In this document: positions 45,701-53,780 of the stretch, one piece after another
Position numbering within the stretch: the first letter of the stretch is position 1
Layout of the letters: each line of letters begins with the position of its first letter
From: Kaistella carnis
GTDB lineage: Bacteria > Bacteroidota > Bacteroidia > Flavobacteriales > Weeksellaceae
Assembly (NCBI RefSeq): GCF_003860585.1
Contig: NZ_CP034159.1
Location: 3,166,103-3,230,102 of the forward strand
Direction: 5' to 3'
Length of the DNA: 64,000 bases
The notes under the pieces: generated by a model
Told to the model about the DNA's origin: nothing
What the model saw: only the letters and a program-made list of their open reading frames with translations
Database searches by the model: none
Program-made: the position numbers and the translations under genes

Positions 45701-48700
45701 CCTTTCGGTACAGAACAGGTTGGCTGAATTGTGGTGACGCTCGGTGAATTCAAATAAAATTTATAAATTGACGCACTGGCAGATGTTGAAGTACAACCAG
45801 CAGAATTTTTGATTAAAATGTTATAATATCCAGGTGTAGGATTTAGTAAAACGGGATTCGTTACCCAGGTTACTCCATTATCAAAGGAGTATCGTACTGC
45901 TTGAGAAACCACAGTTATGCTTCCGGTATTGGTGCAAGTCGGTTGCACTACTTTAATCAAAGGACGCGGTAAGTAAAAAGCATGGATGTAAATACTCATA
46001 TCGTAAGGATTGGAAGTACATCCTTGTGCATTTTTAATTACAATATTAAAGGAACCCGACGATAAATTGGTTTTTTCGTTTACGGTGCTCCAGGTTTGTC
46101 CACCGTCAAAACTATAGGATGAAGCACTCGTCATTATTTTGATGCTTCCTTTATTTCCACAGGTTGGCTGAATAATTAAAACATCAGGTTTAGGCAAATA
46201 GTATTTTACCAGATTTAAAGAATTGCCGTATGAACTAGATTTGCAGCCTTGTGCATTTTGAACCATCACATTATAATAACCATCGCTAAGATTGGTAAAA
46301 GTAGGAGAGGTGCTCCAGGTCTGGCCGCCATTAATACTGTATTGTGTTGCCGGCGTTGTGATAGTAATGGTTCCACCCACCCCACAACTTGGCTGCGTAC
46401 TTGTAAAACTGGGGGTTGGGAGGAAAACTTCTGCCATAATTACCGAAGTATAATTAGAAGTACAGGTGCCGTTTTTAACCTTCACGTAATAATATCCAGG
46501 AGAAACATTATTTAAAACGGGTGAAGAACTCCACGTATTCCCATTATCAAAACTGTAAGAGGTGGCTGGTGTGGTCACGGTAATTTTTCCTTTAACTCCA
46601 CAGATTGGTTGAATAACATCCACCGTTGGACTTGCAAGGTCGGTCGTGTTCATGTCAACTCCAATACTATTAGATTTACAGTTAGCGCTGTTTTTTACCA
46701 CTAAATAATAACTACCAGCAGGTAAATTGTCAAAAACAGGATTGGTAGACCAGGTATATCCACCATCGATACTATAACCATCGGCGGTAGAAGTAAAGGT
46801 GATGTTTCCAATATTCCCACAACTGGGGCTCACGGCTGTATAAGTAGGATTATCTAAATAGATTTGATTAAAATAAACGTAATTACTTTCCGACACACAG
46901 TTTTGGCTGTTCTTAATCATTACATTATAACTGGACCCCGTTAAATTATTGAAAACATTGGTTGTTACCCAAGTGGCTCCGCCATTAATACTGTAGAAAC
47001 TTGCAGAAGTATTGATGGTGATGCTTCCTTTAGTAGTACAGGTTGGCTGAATAATCGTTGTAGAAGGTATTGGTAATTTTCCTTCATATAAATAAATTCC
47101 TTGTGGATCCGAGGTGCAACCTAAGCTGTTTTTAGTCATCAATTGATAAGTCCCTGCCGGTAAACTTTTGGTGTTGGTCGTAACCCAAGTAACACCATTA
47201 TCGAAGGAATAAAAATCGGATATACTGTTGATGGTAATACCTCCATTATTTCCACAAGTTGGTTGCACTACGGTCGTAAAAAAATACGGAAGTTTCGGCG
47301 GATACAAATAAACAGAGTTTGCCAATGATTGACATCCTGCGGCATTCTTTAATTTTATATTGTAAGTTCCGGCAGGCAAATCTTTCATATTGCTGGTTCC
47401 CCATGTCGCGCCGTTGTCGAAACTGTAGAAATCTGCTTCTGTTTTAATGTAAACCGTTCCGTTTTCTCCACAGGTTGGCTGTATTGATTCATAATCTGGA
47501 TAGGTATTCTGAAAGGTCTGCAGATAAATACTTTGAAAATAGGAAGTACAGCCCAAACTATTTTTGATACCTACAGAAAAATTTCCAGACAGGATATTAG
47601 ATAGAATATTTGTCGTAACCCAAGTTTGTCCACCATCGAAAGTGTAAAAATCAGCGGGTGTATTAATGGTGATACTTCCGGGGACAGAACACGCGGGACT
47701 AACTACGGTGTAATCAGGATTTCCAAGAGTATTACTCGATATTAAAACAACGGCCGGATCTGAAATACATCCTGCAATATCTTTGGTCCTGATGGTGTAG
47801 GTTCCCGGTTGTAATCCTTCTGCGACAGCATCGGTGACCCAGGTCGAACCATTGTCAAAACTATAATAAGCCGCATTACTGGTAACCGTAATCTTCCCGG
47901 TATCTCCACAAAACCGTGGTTGTTCAGAGTCAACGTTAGGATAAGGGGTAAGCGATGGAACAATGGTAGCCGACTGTGCATAAGAAGTACAGCCTTTCAC
48001 TGTTTTAATCAATACCCGATAAGTTCCGGGATACAATCCTGTCTTTGTGGAATTGGTTCCCCAGGTTAGTCCATTATCGAAACTATATTCCGAAGCAGAA
48101 GAGGTTACTTTAATGGTTCCTGTAGAAACAAAACAAGAGGGCTGTGTAATTTCCAGAGTTGGTGTAACTGCAGTCTGACTGGGTTCTATCGATACATCTG
48201 CCGTACTTGAACACCCAAAACTATCAGTCACGGTTACGGAATAGGTCCCAATATTTGTTACGGTAATATTTTGACTGGTTTCTCCCGTACTCCACAAATA
48301 AGTGGCTCCTGAAGATGCTTTTAGCACCGTGCTTCCCGAGCACACATTCAGAATTCCTGAAATAGTGGCGGTCGGATTTTTAACTTCAAGATTAACAGGA
48401 ATAATTTTATAGCAACCCGCATCTCTCGAGACTCTTATATAAATAACAGCTGAAGGTGAATTGTAAGTTTTGACATTGGCTATCGAGTTCGTGTTATTAA
48501 AGGCATTATCGAAATTTTTAAAGTAAGTAAATGTGATGCCCGCTGTGGAATTGACGACTTGTGAATCAAAAGTGGTTAAGTTAAAATCTTCAAAACCATC
48601 ATGGTTGGTATCGCATTTTGATATTTTTGCCGTGTTCACATTTAAATTACAGTTTGAGGAGCAATTTAAAAAACTGATATCCCAGCCGTCATTTGCATCA

Positions 48701-49941
48701 GGGTCATTCGCAGAAGCGAAAATCTCCGTATTGCCACTACTTCCGCAACCTCCCGCAGAACCTGCCACATCAAAATCTGCCGTAACACCTATATTATAAT
48801 TGCCGCTCGAAATATCCGGAAAGTTCTGTGCTAACAGTGAAAAACAGAATTTCTTATTCGCCGTATCCAAAGAGGAAGTCGTCGTCGTTGTATAAACCAC
48901 CGCTCCGGCAGCATTATAAACTTTCAGCGTTAATTTTTTCAGCGTTGCACTAATCCCTCCTGAATTTGGCAAAGTGTAATTTCCGCAAACACTGATAGGA
49001 AGAGTCGGACAAACCGCATACAAAGGATCGAGCGTAAGCGATCCTACGAAATTTTCATTGGATTGCAGCAAACAGATATCATCTACATAAGCGTACCCGA
49101 AATGTCCTCCCAATCCGCAACGGGATGCCATGAATTCTACGGTAAACTCTTCATTATTCGGGATCGAAGAAATATCTAAAATCCCTGATTGCCAGTTCGC
49201 GGTATACAATGTTACATAGCCATATCCACCTTCCGGAACTTTGGTGAAAATACAGTTTTTCTCATCTCCAACCAGGCAAAATTCGCTGACAACAACTTTA
49301 TTTTTATCCAGGATTCTGGCCTTAAAGAATGCCTGATTATCCGTGTGGCTGGTATCATAAACCGACTGTAAGACGGCTTTGTAATTGAATTTTAAGAAAT
49401 TCTCATTATTAGTTTTGAATCTCCTTCCTTGAGCAATTGCACCGTACGTTCCGGAGTTTTCATAATTTAATTTGAGTGCATATTGATCAAATGCTTTGAT
49501 GTCACCCATATAACTATCGATAAGATTTGCCGGAACCGAAGTTGCCATTACAAAATTATTCGTCGGATTATATTGCGGAATAGCGGTGTCGCCCCAATTT
49601 GAAATAGATTTACATTGCGTGGGTCCTGGTGGATCGCCAATGTTATAAAGAAAATTTTTAATGAAATTAGTTCCGCCGATGTTCTCCACTTGCTCAAAAC
49701 CTCCATTGGTGCACATTTCCACGGCGGGTTGTGTCGCTTTCAACTGGTTTTTATTTTCTAACTGAATTTTCTGATTTCTTGCTTCCAGAAATTTAATTTT
49801 CTCCGCATGATCGGTGATTATTTTTCCGGATTTATTTTCGAACATTCCATTCCGCAGGTAGTTTTCGGGATCGGAGTTTTTGATTTGAGAAAAAATGAAT
49901 TGATAGGTGAAAAATAAAAAGAACAGGTAGAATTTCTTCAT
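42733..49941 (-). CDS. Giant secreted repeat protein with T9SS type B C-terminal domain
   Basis: A 2402-residue protein with a signal peptide (MKKFYLFFLFFTYQFIFSQ). The N-terminal ~550 residues contain a carbohydrate-binding-like beta region and a segment ending in Cys/Gly pairs. Residues about 585-1925 hold some 18 tandem modules of roughly 74 residues, each with QPTCG, YSFDNGxTW and GTYxxxIKN(S)xGC signatures and a conserved Cys pair. Then come two Ig-like modules (KWYANP, KWYGSN) and further beta domains. The end has the type B gliding-motility sorting domain (AFSPNSDGINDDWKIEGIEN, RFGTVV, GNYWYHI). It would cross the outer membrane by T9SS and stay on the surface or be released, as adhesins of this class do. 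No SprF/PorP-like partner gene is adjacent. Confidence 0.9.
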   Translation of the reverse strand: MKKFYLFFLFFTYQFIFSQIKNSDPENYLRNGMFENKSGKIITDHAEKIKFLEARNQKIQLENKNQLKATQPAVEMCTNGGFEQVENIGGTNFIKNFLYNIGDPPGPTQCKSISNWGDTAIPQYNPTNNFVMATSVPANLIDSYMGDIKAFDQYALKLNYENSGTYGAIAQGRRFKTNNENFLKFNYKAVLQSVYDTSHTDNQAFFKARILDKNKVVVSEFCLVGDEKNCIFTKVPEGGYGYVTLYTANWQSGILDISSIPNNEEFTVEFMASRCGLGGHFGYAYVDDICLLQSNENFVGSLTLDPLYAVCPTLPISVCGNYTLPNSGGISATLKKLTLKVYNAAGAVVYTTTTTSSLDTANKKFCFSLLAQNFPDISSGNYNIGVTADFDVAGSAGGCGSSGNTEIFASANDPDANDGWDISFLNCSSNCNLNVNTAKISKCDTNHDGFEDFNLTTFDSQVVNSTAGITFTYFKNFDNAFNNTNSIANVKTYNSPSAVIYIRVSRDAGCYKIIPVNLEVKNPTATISGILNVCSGSTVLKASSGATYLWSTGETSQNITVTNIGTYSVTVTDSFGCSSTADVSIEPSQTAVTPTLEITQPSCFVSTGTIKVTSSASEYSFDNGLTWGTNSTKTGLYPGTYRVLIKTVKGCTSYAQSATIVPSLTPYPNVDSEQPRFCGDTGKITVTSNAAYYSFDNGSTWVTDAVAEGLQPGTYTIRTKDIAGCISDPAVVLISSNTLGNPDYTVVSPACSVPGSITINTPADFYTFDGGQTWVTTNILSNILSGNFSVGIKNSLGCTSYFQSIYLQTFQNTYPDYESIQPTCGENGTVYIKTEADFYSFDNGATWGTSNMKDLPAGTYNIKLKNAAGCQSLANSVYLYPPKLPYFFTTVVQPTCGNNGGITINSISDFYSFDNGVTWVTTNTKSLPAGTYQLMTKNSLGCTSDPQGIYLYEGKLPIPSTTIIQPTCTTKGSITINTSASFYSINGGATWVTTNVFNNLTGSSYNVMIKNSQNCVSESNYVYFNQIYLDNPTYTAVSPSCGNIGNITFTSTADGYSIDGGYTWSTNPVFDNLPAGSYYLVVKNSANCKSNSIGVDMNTTDLASPTVDVIQPICGVKGKITVTTPATSYSFDNGNTWSSSPVLNNVSPGYYYVKVKNGTCTSNYTSVIMAEVFLPTPSFTSTQPSCGVGGTITITTPATQYSINGGQTWSTSPTFTNLSDGYYNVMVQNAQGCKSSSYGNSLNLVKYYLPKPDVLIIQPTCGNKGSIKIMTSASSYSFDGGQTWSTVNEKTNLSSGSFNIVIKNAQGCTSNPYDMSIYIHAFYLPRPLIKVVQPTCTNTGSITVVSQAVRYSFDNGVTWVTNPVLLNPTPGYYNILIKNSAGCTSTSASASIYKFYLNSPSVTTIQPTCSVPKGSIFINTIADLYSFDNGATWTSNPVKTNVNSGSYTLLIKNSFGCVSQGAYAYINSAPSIPTTPVATVTQPTACDATDGSITITTPGSSYTFNDGATWTTNPVKKNIGAGTYIIRIKTNSSSCQSVAVAVTLNSGTNIAAPALSVTQPTCSVSTGSITVTTPASTYSFDDGLTFIYSDTKSGLLPGNYKIKIKNGAGCISDVTTATVTTPAPLPAPLFTIAQPNCTTALGTIQITTTAAEYSFDNGLTYSTSNSKSNVGPGTYNLMIKDNAGCISYAGIATVNAQPITSNAPQIAVSQPTGCAAAWGTVSVISAAGLYSFDDGSTWVTTASANLSPGTYQIRIKLDANGCSSAATTATVDAPPNAPTLPLFAVTHPTSCVSPFGNITITSTEHLYSFDNGATYSSSSNSGQLAPGTYQLKVKNSAGCESGVVSVKINTPADTPAMPTATVQQIDCSNSSAQIIINESASQYSIDGGLTWQNSNTFKGLLPKTYLLKIKNSLGCESINSSVVVNIFNNPTPKPTVNATQNFCVQQNATVANLSVTGTNVKWYANPILGNTISSTTPLMNGSTYYATQTVNSCESERTPVTVNIIATPAPTGNSLQEFCTSQNATLANLVLTGSQIKWYGSNSGSTVLPGNTVLQNGMTYFATQTSQACESVQRTAVTVSLVTTNIPATDFTAAPLCSDENGTKKINLTQYENNLVVNSAVYTYIYYNQNNQVITDVANYNLQTGPNNFFVEINSASGCSAKVKLIIPLDASPVVPLPATAEYCPESFVLLDAGNPTGASSYVWKFNGTQISSQQTINADQNGTYQVTVTNLSGCSTKKSVVVKKVDFPLITDIKIENSTVQIIATGSGMLEYSIDGTTWQSSTIFYNVPNGNHIAFVRSGLQPCAVAEKEFTIFKINNAFSPNSDGINDDWKIEGIENYPGSKVKVIDRFGTVVLDRVVKGPFSWNGEYLTRKLATGNYWYHISLSDGRVLSGYVMIKNRN
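44180..48190 (-). repeat. Tandem in-frame repeat array coding ~18 YSFDNG modules
   Basis: Within the giant gene the coding sequence consists of about 18 repeats of roughly 220 bases. Eighteen YSxDxG-type motifs can be counted by reading the product, with spacing between 65 and 82 residues. Modules have diverged at DNA level, so the array is old and not a recent amplification, but a few adjacent units still share long stretches. A degenerate extra module (EYSIDGTTW) lies further toward the C-terminus. Confidence 0.85.
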
Positions 49942-50259
49942 TCAGTAAATATTATATTAAAAAAAGTTTCTTAAAAAAATCTTAAATGATTCTTAAAAGA
50001 AACTTAACAAATATAATTTAAAAAACCTTTATATTTTAATTTGTTTAAAAGAAATTAAATAAATGTTTGATATTTTTGAATAAACTTCAATGAGTTGTGA
50101 AATAACTTTAAATCGCTATCGCATTTATAATGATAATTGTTTTAAAGGATTTAGAAATTTGAATAAAGGCAGTTGGAATAAGTAATGTTTTTAAACAAAA
50201 TAATTGGTTTGAAAATCCTGTTAAAATGAGTCGAAGATATTTTTAAAATTGCTGAAATT
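49942..50259. other. AT-rich non-coding leader of the giant gene
   Basis: The 318-base spacer should contain the promoter of the minus-strand giant gene and the 3' region of the thioesterase gene. It is very AT-rich. I found no hairpin, repeat or RNA gene that I can support. Confidence 0.4.
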
Positions 50260-50724
50260 TTACATAAAAGGCTTCATCTCATCCTCAATTTTCTTCCTTA
50301 AATCCATCAGTTTAATCGCATATTTTTCCATCTGCATATCTTGCTCGGTCTTCGGTACAAACTTCGGAACTTCCACAGAGTTTCCTTCATCATTAACCGC
50401 AACGAAAACAATAATGCAGTGCGTTTTCTTTTCAAAATCTTTGCTTTTGATGTTGCGTGAAAAAACATTGATGGCAATATGCATACTCGCTTTTCCGGTG
50501 TAAATTACTTCGGCTTCCACTTTTACAATATGACCAATTTTAATGGGCGAGTAAAACCGAATTCCACCCACGTAAACCGTTACGCAATAACTCGAAGCCC
50601 AAGAACTCGCACACGCATAACCCGCCTGGTCAATCCATTTCATTACACTTCCACCGTGAACATTACCACCATAATTTACATCGCTCGGCTCCGATATAAA
50701 CTGAAAAACTGTTTTATTTTGCAT
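50260..50724 (-). CDS. Acyl-CoA thioesterase (hotdog fold, YciA/ACOT type)
   Basis: The 154-residue product has the ACOT/YciA hotdog signature: EPSDVNYGGNVHGGSVMKWI, with the conserved Asn and the HGG loop at the start of the central helix, and IRFYSPIKIGHIVKVEAEV. VNVFSRN and HCIIVFVAVNDEG form later strands. These enzymes cleave acyl-CoA to free fatty acid and CoA in the cytosol and act on a wide chain-length range; the preferred substrate cannot be given. The C-terminal helix is charged and typical of the hexameric branch. Monocistronic. Confidence 0.9.
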   Translation of the reverse strand: MQNKTVFQFISEPSDVNYGGNVHGGSVMKWIDQAGYACASSWASSYCVTVYVGGIRFYSPIKIGHIVKVEAEVIYTGKASMHIAINVFSRNIKSKDFEKKTHCIIVFVAVNDEGNSVEVPKFVPKTEQDMQMEKYAIKLMDLRKKIEDEMKPFM

Positions 50725-50967
50725 AAATCTTTAATTAAAAATTAAAATTAAGACTTTTTTAATCTTAAGCGTAATTGGAAAGTGGTTTTGTTGGATTTAT
50801 TGTCAAAAAGAATAGAAACAAATCTATATTCCCTTTAAAATCAGTTAATTGAAAAATTAGATAAAATTTTTAACAGATTTTAACATCGTAAATGCACACA
50901 TTTTGAAGAGTTACTTGCGCTGAGGAAAATCTTTAGCAATTCACATTAACATTAAAAATTAAAAACA

Positions 50968-51432
50968 ATGGGATTAGGATCATTTTTAAAAAACGTAGGT
51001 GAGAAAATTTTTGGCGGAGGAGAAACTCCGGAAGAGCAGGCACAAAAAGTGAGAAATCACGTATCGAAATATGGTTTTGATACTTCTGGGCTAACTTTTA
51101 CAGTGAAAGATGATAAAGTAACCATTGCTGGAGACGCGAAGAGCTGGGAAGAAAAAGGCAAGATTTATGTCGCTGCCGGTAACGTAGAAGGAATCGATGG
51201 TGTAACCGACAATATGACCGTAAAAGTTGCGCCGGTACAAGCGTCAACTCCAGAACCTGCACAAGTACAGGTTAAATATCACACCGTTCAAAGTGGTGAA
51301 TCACTTTCTAAAATTTCTAAAGAATTTTATGGTGACCCAAATCAGTACAACAAAATTTTTGAAGCGAACAAGCCAATGCTTTCAGATCCTGATAAAATTT
51401 ATCCAGGACAGGTTTTGGTTATTCCTCAATAA
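50968..51432 (+). CDS. BON and LysM domain protein (Kbp/YgaU-like)
   Basis: The 154-residue product has a short N-terminal helix (MGLGSFLKNVGEKIFGGG), a BON domain (FTVKDDKVTIAGDAKSWEEK and GIDGVTDNMTVKV, about 30-90) and a C-terminal LysM domain (YHTVQSGESLSKISKEFYGD and YPGQVLVIPQ, about 104-154). This is the exact layout of E. coli YgaU/Kbp, a cytosolic K+-binding protein that senses potassium. K+ binding here is inferred from the family layout only. There is no signal peptide. It is followed at 56 bases by the ArsC-like gene. Confidence 0.92.
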   Translation: MGLGSFLKNVGEKIFGGGETPEEQAQKVRNHVSKYGFDTSGLTFTVKDDKVTIAGDAKSWEEKGKIYVAAGNVEGIDGVTDNMTVKVAPVQASTPEPAQVQVKYHTVQSGESLSKISKEFYGDPNQYNKIFEANKPMLSDPDKIYPGQVLVIPQ

Positions 51433-51488
51433 GATAAGTAAAATCATTTTTATAAGAAATTCGGCTCTATTAAAGCCGAATTTTTTTT

Positions 51489-51854
51489 ATGTTTGTGATT
51501 ATGAAAAAAGTATTTTATCTAAAAACTTGCGGAACCTGTACCAAGATATTGAAGATGTTCGATATTTCCGATTGGGAACTTCGCGAAATTAAAAGCTCGC
51601 CAATAACCGAAGAAGAGTTGGAGGACATGTATAAGCTGACCAATTCTTACGAAGCGCTATTCAGCAGAAGATCAACACAGATCAAAGCACAGAATATCGA
51701 TGTAAAATCTTTAGGAGAAAAGGATTTCAAAAAATTGCTTTTAGAACATTATTCCTTTTTGAAGCGACCTGTTTTTGTGACGGATCAAGAAATTTTTATT
51801 GGAAATGAAAAACAAAATATCGAAAAATTAGAACATTTTTTTAACAGGAAATGA
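51489..51854 (+). CDS. ArsC/Spx-family thioredoxin-fold protein
   Basis: The product is 121 residues from an ATG at 51489, or 117 from the ATG at 51501. It has the ArsC-like thioredoxin fold with LKTCGTCTKILKMFD at the N-terminus (CxxC motif), followed by ELREIKSSPITEEELEDMY. The cis-Pro region RPVFVTDQEIFIGNE is near the end. Members include arsenate reductases and Spx-type regulators; the CGTC motif and the RPVF block fit the flavobacterial ArsC-like group with no known substrate. The gene overlaps the small protein gene at 51851 by four bases. Confidence 0.85.
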   Translation: MFVIMKKVFYLKTCGTCTKILKMFDISDWELREIKSSPITEEELEDMYKLTNSYEALFSRRSTQIKAQNIDVKSLGEKDFKKLLLEHYSFLKRPVFVTDQEIFIGNEKQNIEKLEHFFNRK

Positions 51855-52090
51855 TAAAGCTTTTATTCTTGCTTGTTTTTTCCCTAGGTCTTACTGCACA
51901 AACGGTTTATAAAACGACCTCAGGAAGTAAATACCATCTTGCTGAATGTAGAATGGTAAAAAATGTGTCTTCTTCTTTGACTTTAGATAAAGTACTTCGT
52001 AGTGGACTGACGCCCTGCAAAATTTGTCGGCCGCCCTTTCAGCGTACATTAGGAATTATTTCTACCCCTAAAAAAAACACCCGGCGTTAA
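51851..52090 (+). CDS. Small secreted protein with Ada-like Cys motif
   Basis: The 79-residue product has a signal peptide (MIKLLFLLVFSLGLTAQ), then the motif KYHLAECRMVKN...TPCKICRPP. Its Cys pattern (one Cys, then CxxC) resembles the metal-binding tail of Ada-type or similar small zinc modules. It is likely periplasmic. The start overlaps the ArsC-like gene by four bases (ATGA), so the two are translationally coupled. The role is unknown. Confidence 0.78.
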   Translation: MIKLLFLLVFSLGLTAQTVYKTTSGSKYHLAECRMVKNVSSSLTLDKVLRSGLTPCKICRPPFQRTLGIISTPKKNTRR

Positions 52091-52189
52091 TTCTGTAAAC
52101 CGGTGTTCTGCTATAACAAAAGCAGGGACCCGATGCAAAAGAAACACAAAGATTGGGAACAATTTTTGTTTCCAACACGTACCAAAATA

Positions 52190-52222
52190 AAACCGTCTTA
52201 TCAAAAATGACAAGACGGTTTT
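52190..52222 (-). terminator. Rho-independent terminator, bidirectional
   Basis: The stem AAAACCGTCTT/AAGACGGTTTT between convergent genes (the small secreted protein and the membrane protein at 52235). It is nearest to the minus-strand gene's stop and serves both strands. Confidence 0.8.
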
Positions 52223-52234
52223 ACTTTTTTTACC

Positions 52235-52684
52235 TTATTTCTTACTTCTTCTTTCCAGTAAATTATAAACGCCAATACTTACTACCGCGCCTAAAAGATA
52301 ATATCCCGTCGTCATCCACTTTTTTTGATCCGTATCGGTGGCTTTGTTATTTCCTAGAAGTTGATCTGCTAAACCAATGGTTCCTGCTGCTCCCAATAAT
52401 CCGGTTCCCAAAGTTTTTGAAATGATTTGAGAAGTATTCGTAGAGGTAGCTAGTGTTGAAAATAAGAGGGCATTCGATAGAATGTTTCCGCCCATCGCTG
52501 CCGCATAAACCTGTTCTTCATCGGTAACGGGAGCGTCAACCTTTTCCAGAGAAGTTCGTACAGCTTCCTCTCCAACCTGGTCCAGATTAGGAGCTCCTTT
52601 TGTGCATTTTTTAAAGATTTCGTGAACGCCTGTGAGTGCTAAAGCACCTGCTAAACCTGCAATGCTTCTGTTGATAAATGACAT
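52235..52684 (-). CDS. Hypothetical membrane protein, helical, DUF-like
   Basis: The start is put at the ATG at 52684 (MSFINRSIAGLAGALALTGV), giving 149 residues; an upstream extension of 16 residues is unlikely. There are several hydrophobic segments (about 5-20, 74-95, 106-123, and the C-terminal YYLLGAVVSIGVYNLLERR). KCTKGAPNLDQVGEEAVRTS forms a charged loop. The protein is probably in the inner membrane with four helices. No family was recognised with confidence. It has its own terminator and no operon partner. Confidence 0.7.
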   Translation of the reverse strand: MSFINRSIAGLAGALALTGVHEIFKKCTKGAPNLDQVGEEAVRTSLEKVDAPVTDEEQVYAAAMGGNILSNALLFSTLATSTNTSQIISKTLGTGLLGAAGTIGLADQLLGNNKATDTDQKKWMTTGYYLLGAVVSIGVYNLLERRSKK

Positions 52685-52789
52685 AATATTTAGATTTTTA
52701 GTGAGCAAAAAGGACTGCGAAAACAATGCCACATAAAAAAAGCAAGTGAAAAAATCACCTGCTTTATCTTGTCTGAAACTGTATATTAT

Positions 52790-53773
52790 TTATGTATGTC
52801 CGTAACTTCCCATAATTCCGTATATTTGTTTGATAATTAAATAATTGAGATGAATATTTTTAGTTTTGGCGTAGAGTTTAGCAGTGAAGAGGATTGTATA
52901 TCTCATTTTAAAGCAGAACGTGACAAAATTGGCGTTTCCTGCAAGTGCGGAAAAACTGATTTTTTTTGGATTAAAAGCAGATTAAGTTACGAGTGTAAAT
53001 CTTGTAGAAAGCGAACTACATTACGAAGTGGAACCATCATGGAAAATTCCAATTTGTCCTTTCTAGTTTGGTATAAAGCGATGTTTTTGATGAGTGCAAC
53101 AAAAAAAGGATTTTCTGCTAAAGAAATGCAAAGGCAATTAGGTTTGAAGCGCTATGAGCCAGTTTGGGCTATGATGCACAAATTGAGAAAAGCGATGGGA
53201 AAACGAGATGAAAGATACACTTTAGAGGGCATGATTGAAATGGATGAAGGGTATTTTACAGTTGAATCTAGAGAACTGGAACAAGAGAAAGGGATTCGTG
53301 GAAGAGGTGCAGTTGGAAAGCAAAATGTTGCAGTGATGGCGGAATCTACGCCATTAGAAAATATAGAAACAGGAGAGACATCGAAATCTTGTAGATATTT
53401 TAAAGCAATAGTATTAGAAGATCATACAGCAGAGGGAATTAATGAGACTATTAAAGAATCTTTGGCAGAATCCAGCATAGTTTTTACAGATCAAAGCACG
53501 TCATATGTTGATATATCACAACTTGTAGAAATTCATATTTCAGAAAAATCTTCGAAAGAAACTACAAAAGATACTTTGCGTTGGGTTCACATATTTATCA
53601 GTAATGCGAAAAGGAATTTATTAGGAAATTACCACAAAATAAAACGCAAAAACCTTCAACTTTATCTAAATGAGTTTGTTTATAAGTTAAATCGGAGATA
53701 TTTTGAAGATAAACTGTTCGATAGACTTGTGATAGCAAGCATTACAGGAGTATGATGAAAAACGGATATACAT
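52790..53773 (+). mobile_element. IS1595-family insertion sequence (ISXO2-like transposase)
   Basis: The element of about 984 bases encloses one transposase gene. The ends are imperfect inverted repeats: left TATGTATGTCCGT and right, reversed, AATGTATATCCGT, 11 of 13 identical. An 8-base repeat TATATTAT flanks it (52782-52789 and 53774-53781) and is a candidate target-site duplication; IS1595-family elements make 8-base duplications. The outer ends are uncertain by two bases at the left. The right end abuts the stop codon of gcvT. Since the gcvT stop still reads as TAA, the insertion did not break that gene. Confidence 0.8.
52850..53755 (+). CDS. IS1595-family transposase (ISXO2-like)
   Basis: The 301-residue product has an N-terminal zinc ribbon (CKCGKTDFFW and CKSCRKRTTLRSGT), a helical DNA-binding region (SFLVWYKAMFLMSATKKG) and a DDE-like catalytic domain. 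The first Asp is in MIEMDEGYF and the second in IVFTDQSTSY. At the third catalytic position, seven residues before the Lys of SNAKRNL, a His stands in place of Glu or Asn, as I recall for some ISSod11-type members of this family. The gene is a complete single frame, so the IS may still be active. Confidence 0.93.
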   Translation: MNIFSFGVEFSSEEDCISHFKAERDKIGVSCKCGKTDFFWIKSRLSYECKSCRKRTTLRSGTIMENSNLSFLVWYKAMFLMSATKKGFSAKEMQRQLGLKRYEPVWAMMHKLRKAMGKRDERYTLEGMIEMDEGYFTVESRELEQEKGIRGRGAVGKQNVAVMAESTPLENIETGETSKSCRYFKAIVLEDHTAEGINETIKESLAESSIVFTDQSTSYVDISQLVEIHISEKSSKETTKDTLRWVHIFISNAKRNLLGNYHKIKRKNLQLYLNEFVYKLNRRYFEDKLFDRLVIASITGV

Positions 53774-53780
53774 TATATTA

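Noticed and set aside
44180..48190. DNA-level repeat array of recent origin
   Set aside because: The 18 units are clearly in-frame protein modules with much DNA divergence, so they are reported as part of the giant gene and not as a satellite.
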